64,000 nucleotides of DNA from Bacillota bacterium (GTDB taxonomy: Bacteria; Bacillota; Clostridia; Lachnospirales; Lachnospiraceae), in the NCBI GenBank assembly GCA_023439505.1, contig JAEXNR010000007.1:493449-557448 (forward strand), read 5' to 3'. The notes below the pieces were generated by a model. It was not told the DNA's origin. It did not search any database and saw nothing but the letters and a program-made list of their open reading frames with translations. Of this stretch, positions 52,124 to 60,172 are shown in pieces (the first letter of the stretch is position 1; each line of letters begins with the position of its first letter). The position numbers and the translations under genes are program-made.

Positions 52124-54250
52124 CTATTCCTCCACCGCTTTAAATGTTACAGTCCAGGTCTTTTCACTGGCATCTCCGGGTACTTTGAACAATTCACCGT
52201 TTACATACATCCTTGCAGTTCCATTAGAAGCACTGTCTCCTTCTATTCCATTGATCTGCAGCGGGAAGCCCTTCTTATCCATTACCCTGTCTTCGATGGT
52301 CGTGTCCCAGCCATCCTGCTCCATTTCAATTACAATTTCCGCCTCTTCATCCTCGATATAATCAAATGGATTAACATCAATGACCACCATACCGTCGTAG
52401 CGCACTGTCGTGTTGCCACTGGCTGGAGTATCTTCCGGACCGGTGCTTACAATAATATCAATTGACGTACCTGCATCTACCTTCTGACCAGAGGAATTAC
52501 TCTGATAGGTTACCTGTCCCTTTGCAAAGGTAGCGGAGGCCTCATAACTGACATTCCCCAGCTGTAACCCCAGATTCTTTAACTGCTTTGTTGCATCAGC
52601 TTCCTTTGTCCCGACAAGGTTAGGAACCGTTACCTGCTTATCTTCCGGCCCTGTACTAACCGTTATGGTCACTTTGTCTCCGCTGACAACTAAGGTCTGT
52701 CTTTCCGGTGTGGTGGAAATTACCCGCCCTGCTTCTATGGTATCGTCATTGACATACTCGTGAAGAAGGGTAAGTCCTAATTCGCTTAACTTTTTGTCCG
52801 CCCGTTCTTCTGTCAGATTATATACGTTCGGAAGCTCGAAGGATTTGGGTCCGAGACTTATGGTAATAATTACTTCAGAGGCTACCTCCACATCAGAGTC
52901 TCCTTGAGGATACTGTGCCATAACCTGTCCCTGCGGATATTGATTGGAATAATCTGAAGTAAACTTAATAAATGCTGTCGGATCGCTGGCCTTAATTGAC
53001 GACTCTGCATCCTGCTGGGTAAGTCCCAATACACTGGGAACCTTATAGGTCGTTGCATCCGCACCGGGCGTTGCGGTAGGTGTGGGCGTTGCCGTAACAG
53101 TAGGCGTCGGCGACAAATTATCCTCTCCGGTGCCAGGTTTCTTCTTATTATTTGGTAATATGAACATAACAACTATGAAAATTATCGCTATGGTCAGGAT
53201 TACCACTGTAACAATACTACCGACCACAAAAAACTTCTCCACCTTGGTATCGACAGTATCAAAATCTTCTTCCTCATCTTCCGGCAGTTTTCCTAAGGCT
53301 TCCTCGTCCAGGTCAGCTCTGTCATCCGGATACAAGGTACCGCTTTTTATCTTCCCTAGATCATCTGAAATGTTAATCGTTGGGGAATCACTTGCAACGA
53401 ATGCCGGTATCTGTACGAAATCTCCATCCGGATTGGCAATGGCTTTCTTCAAATCAATCATCAATTCAGAAGCAGAATGATAACGTCGCTCCGGTCTCTT
53501 TTGCATACATTTTTGAACAATCTTATCAACGCTGACCGGAATGGACGGATCCAATTCCCTCAGCGGCATGGCTTCGCCCTGAATATGGAGCAATGCAACA
53601 GATACGGTATTGTCTCCGGCAAATGGCACCTTGCCGGATAGCATTTCGTAGATGGTTACACCAAGAGAATAAATATCGCTCTTTTCATCACTGTATCCGC
53701 CTCTTGCCTGTTCCGGTGACAGATAATGTACGGACCCCATGGCATTAGAAGTTATGGTATTGGAAGTTGTTGCCTTTGCAATACCAAAATCAGTTACCTT
53801 TACCTTACCATCTCTGGAGATAATAATATTTTGAGGTTTAATGTCCCTGTGAATAATATGGTTATCGTGAGCCGCTTCCATTCCCTGTGCTATTTGTATT
53901 GCGATGCCCACTGCTTCCTTTACTTCTAATTTCCCTTTTCTCTCTATAAAACGTTTTAATGTGATGCCTTCTACAAGCTCCATCACGATATAATGTAAAC
54001 CGCCGTCGTCACCTACGTCATATACATTCACTATATTAGGATGGGATAATCCGGCGGCTGATTGTGCCTCGCCTCTGAATTTATTCACAAAACTTTTATC
54101 ACTGGAGTATTCTGGTTTCAATACCTTTATCGCAACAAAACGATTGAGTCTTTGATCCTTTGCCTTATATACGTCAGCCATTCCGCCTGATCCGACTTTA
54201 TCAATGATTTCATACCGATCATTGATAAACATACCGGGTTTTAACATCAT
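52124..54250 (-). CDS. prkC: Membrane Ser/Thr protein kinase PrkC (Stk1) with PASTA domains
   Basis: PrkC senses peptidoglycan fragments and phosphorylates wall, division and germination proteins. The kinase domain has GSGGMADVY at about 20-28, Lys42, HRDIKPQN with catalytic Asp136 and DFG at 154-156. A transmembrane helix follows at about 345-367. A Pro/Thr linker, three PASTA domains (each beginning near VPSVLGLTQQDAE, LPNVYNLTEERAD, VPNLVGTKEADAT) and a further beta-rich C-terminal domain complete it. GAGGTGAG precedes the ATG. prpC lies directly upstream. Confidence 0.96.
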   Translation of the reverse strand: MMLKPGMFINDRYEIIDKVGSGGMADVYKAKDQRLNRFVAIKVLKPEYSSDKSFVNKFRGEAQSAAGLSHPNIVNVYDVGDDGGLHYIVMELVEGITLKRFIERKGKLEVKEAVGIAIQIAQGMEAAHDNHIIHRDIKPQNIIISRDGKVKVTDFGIAKATTSNTITSNAMGSVHYLSPEQARGGYSDEKSDIYSLGVTIYEMLSGKVPFAGDNTVSVALLHIQGEAMPLRELDPSIPVSVDKIVQKCMQKRPERRYHSASELMIDLKKAIANPDGDFVQIPAFVASDSPTINISDDLGKIKSGTLYPDDRADLDEEALGKLPEDEEEDFDTVDTKVEKFFVVGSIVTVVILTIAIIFIVVMFILPNNKKKPGTGEDNLSPTPTVTATPTPTATPGADATTYKVPSVLGLTQQDAESSIKASDPTAFIKFTSDYSNQYPQGQVMAQYPQGDSDVEVASEVIITISLGPKSFELPNVYNLTEERADKKLSELGLTLLHEYVNDDTIEAGRVISTTPERQTLVVSGDKVTITVSTGPEDKQVTVPNLVGTKEADATKQLKNLGLQLGNVSYEASATFAKGQVTYQSNSSGQKVDAGTSIDIIVSTGPEDTPASGNTTVRYDGMVVIDVNPFDYIEDEEAEIVIEMEQDGWDTTIEDRVMDKKGFPLQINGIEGDSASNGTARMYVNGELFKVPGDASEKTWTVTFKAVEE

Positions 54251-54264
54251 TTCTCACCTCTTCT

Positions 54265-54987
54265 TCATACTTTGATAATGATTATTGCTATATTGTCTTT
54301 CCCACCATATTGGTTTGCGAATTTTACCAATGTCTCTGCAGCCTTTTCTAAATCGTCAGAATTATTACGAATAATTTCTTCAATCTGATCATCCTCCAGC
54401 ATATTGGTCAGACCATCTGAACACATAAGTACAATATTTCCCTCTTCTAAGTTCACTTCAAAAAAATCAGGCTGGGCAGTACTATTCGCTCCTAGTGCTC
54501 TGGTGATGATGTTCTTATTGGGATGAACCCTGGCCTCCTCCCGGTCCAACTCCCCGTTTTTCACCATTGCCTCCACTAAACTATGGTCTTCCGTAATCTG
54601 CTTCATTTCCTTACCAACAACATACAATCTGCTGTCACCGATATTCGCAACATACATTTCGCTATCGAATATGGTAGCTACAACAAAGGTAGTTCCCATA
54701 CCTTCAAGTTCTGTTTTCTCCTTTGCTTTACTAAGCAAAATATCATTGGTCTCTTGTATTGCCGCTTTTATCATGGCAACAGGTGATGACAGGTCACTTT
54801 CTTTAATTCTTCCGGTAAAAAACTCCACACAGAATCTTGAAGCATAATCTCCTGCATTATGTCCCCCCATCCCGTCAGCAACAATAAATAAATTCGGCAG
54901 ATTCCCTACCTTATCATCACTGCAAAAGACATAATCCTGGTTGACCATCCGTCTTTCTCCAATATCAGTTATTGAAAATGCTTTCAA
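54265..54987 (-). CDS. prpC: PP2C-type protein phosphatase PrpC (Stp1)
   Basis: PrpC removes phosphate from PrkC and its substrates. The 240-aa protein has the PP2C metal-binding motifs: DIGERRMVNQD, VADGMGGHNAG, GTTFVVATIF, IGDSRLYV, ITEDHSLV, LMCSDGLTNM and GGKDNIAIIII. It starts with TTG (GGAGGTGC upstream) 14 bp before prkC. The rlmN-prpC-prkC-rsgA order is conserved in Firmicutes. Confidence 0.96.
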   Translation of the reverse strand: MKAFSITDIGERRMVNQDYVFCSDDKVGNLPNLFIVADGMGGHNAGDYASRFCVEFFTGRIKESDLSSPVAMIKAAIQETNDILLSKAKEKTELEGMGTTFVVATIFDSEMYVANIGDSRLYVVGKEMKQITEDHSLVEAMVKNGELDREEARVHPNKNIITRALGANSTAQPDFFEVNLEEGNIVLMCSDGLTNMLEDDQIEEIIRNNSDDLEKAAETLVKFANQYGGKDNIAIIIIKV

Positions 54988-55002
54988 GTCTGCACCTCCT
55001 TG

Positions 55003-56055
55003 TTACAACTTCTGATTGTTAGTCCTGTCGATATAACTCTTTCTAAGTTGTCCACAGGCTGCATCAATATCTGCGCCCATTTCTCTTCTTATAGTAACAT
55101 TAATTCTATTTTTTTCAAGTATATTTTTGAAAATTTGTATCTTTTTGTTCTCTGTTTTCCTGTAATTTCTCTCTTTTATCGGGTTTACAGGGATTAAATT
55201 CACATGACAATTCAGCCCTTTTACCAGTGCTGCAAGCTCTCTGGCATGCTCCTGCTGATCATTAATTCCTTCCACAAGACTGTATTCGAAGGTGAGCCTG
55301 CGTCCAGTTTCTTCATAATAATATAGAAACGCTGCCATTACTTCCCGTAAAGGATATTGCTTTGCTACAGGCATCAGCTGCTGTCTGATTTCGTCATTAG
55401 GCGCATGCAGCGATAATGCCAATGTAATAGGTAACCCCTCCCCGGCAAAGGCACGGATGCGATCCGGTATTCCGCAGGTGGATACCGTTATATTTCTTGC
55501 GCTGATGTTAAGTCCGGCCGGATTCGTTACTATGTGAAGAAACCTCATCAAGTTATCGTAATTGTCAAAGGGCTCTCCCGTTCCCATAACCACTACATTG
55601 GAAACCCGTTCTCCGGATAAGTGCTGTATCCTGTAAATCTGATCCAGCATCTCGGACGGCAGCAAATCCCGTTCCTTGCCGCCAATGGTAGAAGCGCAGA
55701 ATTTACACCCCATTTTACATCCTACCTGTGAGGAAATACAAACACTGTTTCCGTGATGATATCTCATTAATACACTTTCGATGACCCTGTCATCCTTTAG
55801 ACGAAATAAGTATTTTATAGTTCCATCCGTATCAGACTGAAGCAAATCCACTGCTTCCAGCTTTGCTAACGGATATAATGTCTCCATCTTCTCTCGCAAC
55901 TCCTTAGGAAGGTTGGTCATCTCGTCATACCCGGAAACCAATTTTTGATGCAGCCATTCATAAATCTGTTTGGAACGAAATGCCGGCAGTCCCAGGCTTT
56001 TCAGGTTCTGACTCATTTCCTCCAAAGAAAGGGACTTGATATCTATATTCTCCAT
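55003..56055 (-). CDS. rlmN: Dual-specificity RNA methyltransferase RlmN
   Basis: RlmN is a radical SAM enzyme that methylates C2 of A2503 in 23S rRNA and A37 in some tRNAs. The 350-aa protein has the [4Fe-4S] motif CKMGCKFCAS, the segment VVMGTGEPFDNYDN and the STCGIPDRIRAFA stretch with a conserved cysteine. The second catalytic cysteine is near the end in DIDAACGQL. AGGAAATAG precedes the ATG. It sits between rsmB and prpC. Confidence 0.96.
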   Translation of the reverse strand: MENIDIKSLSLEEMSQNLKSLGLPAFRSKQIYEWLHQKLVSGYDEMTNLPKELREKMETLYPLAKLEAVDLLQSDTDGTIKYLFRLKDDRVIESVLMRYHHGNSVCISSQVGCKMGCKFCASTIGGKERDLLPSEMLDQIYRIQHLSGERVSNVVVMGTGEPFDNYDNLMRFLHIVTNPAGLNISARNITVSTCGIPDRIRAFAGEGLPITLALSLHAPNDEIRQQLMPVAKQYPLREVMAAFLYYYEETGRRLTFEYSLVEGINDQQEHARELAALVKGLNCHVNLIPVNPIKERNYRKTENKKIQIFKNILEKNRINVTIRREMGADIDAACGQLRKSYIDRTNNQKL

Positions 56056-56117
56056 CTCTATTTCCTATTCTATTTAGACTCTTCCGAATCAATAATCTTA
56101 ACGTTGGATACATTCCC

Positions 56118-57464
56118 TTACGACTGCCGCCTCATTCTGGAAATAAAAAAACCATCCGTATCCATAACTCCCTGGATTAACTGCAGATAGCCTTCTTTGG
56201 TGGTATCATTTCGTAAGGCTTCCGGCAAATATTCATCCAGGTTTTCCGATACAAAATCGGAATGTGCCAAAAACCAATTCCTGTTATCAATATTTTCTTC
56301 TTTATTGAGGGTACAGGTGCTGTAGATTAAGATACCGCCTTTCTTAACATATTTTCCGGCAATCATCAGAATACATCGTTGTAACTCTACTAATTCTTTT
56401 TGTTGATTTTGTGTCAGCTTATATTTTATATCGCTTTTTTTACCCAAAACTCCCAGGCCGCTGCAGGGAAGATCAGCAATGACAACATCTGCTCGTTCTA
56501 TCATGTCATTGTCTTCTATCGTTGCATCCCAAACTTTTGCTTCTATGTTGGTGATACCCAAACGGTCAATATTCTCATTGATCAGATTAATCTTATATTC
56601 TGTCAGATCTCTGGCAAACACTTTTTCTACTTGTTCAGCCGCATGTAAGGACTTCCCTCCGGGTGCCGCACATACATCAAGAACCATGTCCTCCGCCTTA
56701 AGTCCTGCCGCTTCACATACCAGCATGGAACTGAGATCCTGTACTGTAAAATATCCCTTTTGAAAAGAAGTCAGATGTTCTAGGTAGTCATAATTTTTAA
56801 TTTGAAATGCATACGCTAAATAGGCATTCTCCTCCACGATAACCCCCTCCGAAGTCAAAATGTCTTTTAACTGACCAGGTGTGAGTTTTGATTGATTGGT
56901 GCGGATGGTTGTCTCCTTTTCTTTCAGAGAAGCCTTCAGCACTTCTTCTGTGGTTTGAATATCGTACTGGCCAATCAACTGTTCCACCAGCCAGCGCGGT
57001 GTGGAATAATTCACCTCAAGATATGCTGTGGGATCCTGCTCCATCTGAGGAAATCGAATCAACTCCTTATTTCTGGCTATATTTCTTAATGTACCATTTA
57101 CAAAGCCTGAGAGCTTTGTAAATCCCCTTTTTTTGGCCAGCTTCACCGCTTCATTACAAATTGCCGCTTCAGGTACCGAATTCATATTTATAATCTGATA
57201 CACACTGAGCCGGAGCAAATTTCGAATCAGCGGCTTCATTTTATGAGCAGGAAGCGTAGCAAATTGATTGATGATATAGTCCAGGGTAAGATATGTTTTC
57301 ACAGTTCCCAATGTAATTCTTGAGATAAAGGCACGATCTTTCTTGTCCAGATACTGGTATCTCTTTAATGTCTGGCGTAAGACAGTATGACTGTATTTGC
57401 CCTCTTCTAAAATCTCAAGCAGCATATCCAGAACAATCTCTCTGGCGTTGTCTTGTTTAGTCAC
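56118..57464 (-). CDS. rsmB: 16S rRNA (cytosine967-C5)-methyltransferase RsmB
   Basis: RsmB methylates C967 of 16S rRNA. The 448-aa protein has an N-terminal NusB-like helical domain (RAFISRITLGTVKTYLTLDYII, core only) followed by the SAM domain with VLDVCAAPGGKSLHAAE. The two catalytic-site cysteines are in ADLPCSGLGVLGKK and YSTCTLNKEEN. It starts with GTG (GAGGAAG upstream) and overlaps the end of the yugP-like gene by eight bases. Confidence 0.95.
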   Translation of the reverse strand: MTKQDNAREIVLDMLLEILEEGKYSHTVLRQTLKRYQYLDKKDRAFISRITLGTVKTYLTLDYIINQFATLPAHKMKPLIRNLLRLSVYQIINMNSVPEAAICNEAVKLAKKRGFTKLSGFVNGTLRNIARNKELIRFPQMEQDPTAYLEVNYSTPRWLVEQLIGQYDIQTTEEVLKASLKEKETTIRTNQSKLTPGQLKDILTSEGVIVEENAYLAYAFQIKNYDYLEHLTSFQKGYFTVQDLSSMLVCEAAGLKAEDMVLDVCAAPGGKSLHAAEQVEKVFARDLTEYKINLINENIDRLGITNIEAKVWDATIEDNDMIERADVVIADLPCSGLGVLGKKSDIKYKLTQNQQKELVELQRCILMIAGKYVKKGGILIYSTCTLNKEENIDNRNWFLAHSDFVSENLDEYLPEALRNDTTKEGYLQLIQGVMDTDGFFISRMRRQS

Positions 57465-58161
57465 GGTTTCTTCCTCCGAACAAAAGAAGAAGTCTTAAGA
57501 GCTGTAAAATCATAGCTGCGGCAGCCGCCACATAAGTCAGGGCTGCGGCATCCAATACCTTCTTGGTCTGTCCAAGCTCATCCCCATATAATATTCCGGT
57601 TTCTCTCAGTCTGACAACTGCTCGTTTGGATGCGTTTAATTCCACCGGCAGTGTGACAATCTGAAATAAAACCGCTGCGGAAAATAAAATAATACCAATT
57701 TGTATTAAAATTTGAGCTCCGCCCAGGAAAAATCCAAGAATGATTAACGGCCACGATATTGCTGATCCGATATTGGCAACCGGGACCAATGCTCCCCGAA
57801 GCTTTAGCGGAATATAGGATTTTTCATGCTGAATCGCATGTCCGCACTCGTGAGCAGCTACACCGATGGCGGCAATCGAAGTCTGTCCGTAGACGGAATC
57901 AGATAATCTTAACACCTTGGTTCTGGGATCATAATGATCACTCAATTGTCCGGAAACCCGTTCAATCTGAACATCATAAATACCTGAAGTATGCAAAATC
58001 CGCTCGGCAGCCTGGGCACCTGTCATCCCGGACACGCTTCTGACACGGGAGTACTTCCCAAACGTTGACTTCACCCTTGCCGAAGCACCCAGGGATAATA
58101 CAATACCAATAATTACAAGAATATAGGTCGGATCAAAATATGGATAATATAAACCGCCCAT
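57457..58161 (-). CDS. YugP-family zinc-dependent membrane protease
   Basis: A 234-aa membrane protein of the YugP (Zn-dependent protease_2) family. It has an N-terminal helix, the metallopeptidase motif HECGHAIQHE at about residues 102-111 and three further hydrophobic segments. The ELNASKRAVVRLRETG stretch is also typical. The physiological substrate is unknown. GAGGTGAA precedes the ATG. It overlaps rsmB, so the two are co-expressed; a long non-coding gap with tandem repeats separates it from fmt. Confidence 0.9.
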   Translation of the reverse strand: MGGLYYPYFDPTYILVIIGIVLSLGASARVKSTFGKYSRVRSVSGMTGAQAAERILHTSGIYDVQIERVSGQLSDHYDPRTKVLRLSDSVYGQTSIAAIGVAAHECGHAIQHEKSYIPLKLRGALVPVANIGSAISWPLIILGFFLGGAQILIQIGIILFSAAVLFQIVTLPVELNASKRAVVRLRETGILYGDELGQTKKVLDAAALTYVAAAAAMILQLLRLLLLFGGRNRD

Positions 58162-58178
58162 AAATTCACCTCATTTCT

Positions 58179-58215
58179 GCGCTGCCTTTGATTTTTGGGC
58201 TTGTGATTGCAGCGC
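58179..58215. repeat. Inverted repeat upstream of the yugP-like gene
   Basis: GCGCTGC and GCAGCGC (7 bp, 23-nt loop) lie about 18-54 bp before the start codon. There is no T-run, so it is not a terminator. A role in mRNA stability or regulation is possible but unsupported. Confidence 0.4.
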
Positions 58216-58260
58216 TGACACAAACCCGTCATGTGAAATAGTCTTCTTTATTAATTTTCT

Positions 58261-58442
58261 ATTGATAATTATCTATTAATGATTACCTATTGATAATTAC
58301 CTATTAATAATTACCTATTAATAATTACCTATTAATGATTACCTATTGATAATTACCTATTGATAATTACCTATTAATAATTACCTATTAATGATTATCT
58401 ATTAATTATTATCTCTTAATTATTATCTCTTAATTATTATCT
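58261..58442. repeat. 14-bp minisatellite, 13 copies
   Basis: Thirteen uninterrupted 14-bp units fit the pattern ATTRATDATTAYCT. Units 2-9 end in ACCT; units 1 and 10-13 end in ATCT, and units 12-13 begin with C. Variation is confined to positions 1, 4, 7 and 12, with the right end drifting most. The period is not a multiple of three, and stop codons occur in all frames, so it is non-coding. It lies between fmt and the yugP-like gene. Confidence 0.95.
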
Positions 58443-58489
58443 CTTTTTTTACTCTGATTATTTTCGCTGTTCTTATCTAAGAACAAGAA

Positions 58490-59422
58490 TTATATCCCAA
58501 GTATGGTGCCGGCAACGACCGGATAACCTCTTAAAAATGCATCGGCTGCCATACGCTTCTTACCTTCCTGCTGCAATTGTTTTATCACCAGCAGACCATT
58601 TCCTGTGGCTGTAACAATGGCATCTTTTCTCACTTCTATGATTTCACCGGGTCTTGCATCGGTATCAGCTTCCTCTGCCCGGGCTTCCCATATTTTTAAC
58701 ATTTTACCGTCGAGACTGGTATATGCGCTGGGCCATGGATTTAATCCCCTGATAAGACGCTCGATCTGAACGGCAGATTTTTCAAAATCAATCTTTCCCA
58801 TTTCCTTATTCAGTACCTTCACATACGTTGCCTTCTCATGATCCTGGGGAATTCGTTTGATCTTCCCCTCCTGTATCTGATTTAACGCCTCCATCAGCAA
58901 ATCAGCACCCAAAAGTGCAAGTTTATCATGAAGGCTTCCTCCGGTTTCCTCTTCAGAAATCTCTGTCTTACCCTGTAAGATCATATCACCGGTATCAATT
59001 CCGGCATCCATATACATAATCGTAATCCCGGTCTCCTTCTCCCCGTCAATAATGGAATATTGAATCGGAGCCGCCCCTCTGTATTTTGGCAGCAGCGATC
59101 CATGTACATTGATGCAGCCATAAGGCGAAATATCAAGCAATGCCTTGGGAAGAATTTGTCCAAAGGCAGCTACTATCATTACCTGGGGATCCAATGATCG
59201 GATCGTCTGAATAAAACCCTCCTCACGGACCTTCGCCGGTTGATATACGGGCAGCTGATGCTCCAGTGCCAGCTCCTTGACAGGAGAAGTGCTCAGGGCT
59301 TTGCCCCTGCCTTTTTCTTTATCCGGCTGCGTAACCACGGCGATAACCTCGTGGCCGGATGCAATTATTCTGTTTAGTATCGTTGCCGCAAAATCCGGCG
59401 TTCCCATAAAAACAACTCTCAA
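58490..59422 (-). CDS. fmt: Methionyl-tRNA formyltransferase
   Basis: Fmt formylates initiator Met-tRNA. The 310-aa protein starts with the canonical MRVVFMGTPDFA and contains the catalytic NVHGSLLPKYRGAAPIQ and the GITIMYMDAGIDTGDMI segment. A C-terminal OB-like domain follows. I take the TTG at 59422 rather than the ATG at 59431: AAAGGA touches that ATG but is nine bases from the TTG, and the family begins at this residue. It follows def, the usual partner. Confidence 0.96.
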   Translation of the reverse strand: MRVVFMGTPDFAATILNRIIASGHEVIAVVTQPDKEKGRGKALSTSPVKELALEHQLPVYQPAKVREEGFIQTIRSLDPQVMIVAAFGQILPKALLDISPYGCINVHGSLLPKYRGAAPIQYSIIDGEKETGITIMYMDAGIDTGDMILQGKTEISEEETGGSLHDKLALLGADLLMEALNQIQEGKIKRIPQDHEKATYVKVLNKEMGKIDFEKSAVQIERLIRGLNPWPSAYTSLDGKMLKIWEARAEEADTDARPGEIIEVRKDAIVTATGNGLLVIKQLQQEGKKRMAADAFLRGYPVVAGTILGI

Positions 59423-59465
59423 ACTCGACATTCCTTTCCACTAAAACTTATTCTATCTCTAAGAC

Positions 59466-59951
59466 CTATTCTACCTCTTCGGTTTCAAAGGTGTTGCGAA
59501 GCTCTCCGCTAACTTTTTCCACGTATAAGATACCATTTAAATGATCTATTTCATGACATAGCGCTCTTGCCAAAAGCTGTGTACCTTCCACAATTATCTC
59601 TTCCATGTTTTCATTCAAAGCTTTCACCTTCACATAATTGGGTCGGGTCACCGTGCCTACTTTCCCGGGGATACTAAGGCATCCTTCCTCACCTGTTTGT
59701 TCACCGTCCGTCTCCAGGATAACCGGATTAATTAAAATCAGAGGATTTTCCCCGTCTTCCGACACATCTATTACAACAAGTCTTTTCAATACACCCACCT
59801 GGGGAGCAGCCAAACCTACTCCATTGGCTTCATATAAGGTATCCAACATATCCTCAATTAATATTTGAAGCTTTTTATCTACTTCTTTAATCTCTTTGCT
59901 TACTTTCGTTAATACTTTGTCGCCCACTTCTCTGATATTTCTAATCGCCAT
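59466..59951 (-). CDS. def: Peptide deformylase
   Basis: Def removes the formyl group from nascent proteins. The 161-aa protein has all three motifs: GVGLAAPQVG, EEGCLSIPG with the metal cysteine, and HEIDHLNG with two metal histidines and the catalytic glutamate. ATG 59951 (MAIRNIRE) has GGAAGGAAG upstream. The frame extends to 59993 without support. The start overlaps the end of a 24-codon leader ORF. Confidence 0.96.
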   Translation of the reverse strand: MAIRNIREVGDKVLTKVSKEIKEVDKKLQILIEDMLDTLYEANGVGLAAPQVGVLKRLVVIDVSEDGENPLILINPVILETDGEQTGEEGCLSIPGKVGTVTRPNYVKVKALNENMEEIIVEGTQLLARALCHEIDHLNGILYVEKVSGELRNTFETEEVE

Positions 59952-60015
59952 ACAATTCTTCCTTCCCAAAATATAATACGATATCCCAATCATACTGTTT
60001 CATTCGATCACACAT
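59941..60015 (-). CDS. Candidate 24-aa leader peptide overlapping def start
   Basis: A short frame beginning MCDRMKQYDWDIV has its own well-spaced AGAGGA site and stops 10 bp inside def in another frame. It spans the def ribosome-binding site, so ribosomes finishing it would reach the def start. That geometry suggests translational coupling. The peptide has no recognised family, and translation is not proven. Confidence 0.35.
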   Translation of the reverse strand: MCDRMKQYDWDIVLYFGKEELYGD

Positions 60016-60052
60016 TTCAGGTTCCTCTATATCATCACTTCTGTGATATAAT

Positions 60053-60082
60053 AGAATATCATAAATCCATATGATTAATCAA
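60053..60082 (-). promoter_or_regulatory. SigA-type promoter of def-fmt
   Basis: TTGATT, an 18-bp spacer and TATTCT on the minus strand, just upstream of the leader ORF. A small inverted repeat ATCAC-AGAA-GTGAT follows at about the start of transcription. Confidence 0.5.
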
Positions 60083-60172
60083 GAAAATCTGATAAAGTCC
60101 ATAAATTGTTCACATTTTTCTTAATTTTCTATAAAATATATAATTTTATTCTTTCTGTCAGATAATACTTTT

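Noticed and set aside
58469..58484. Palindrome GTTCTTATCTAAGAAC after fmt as a terminator
   Set aside because: The stem is only six pairs of low stability and the following bases on the minus strand are AGCGAAAA, with no T-run.
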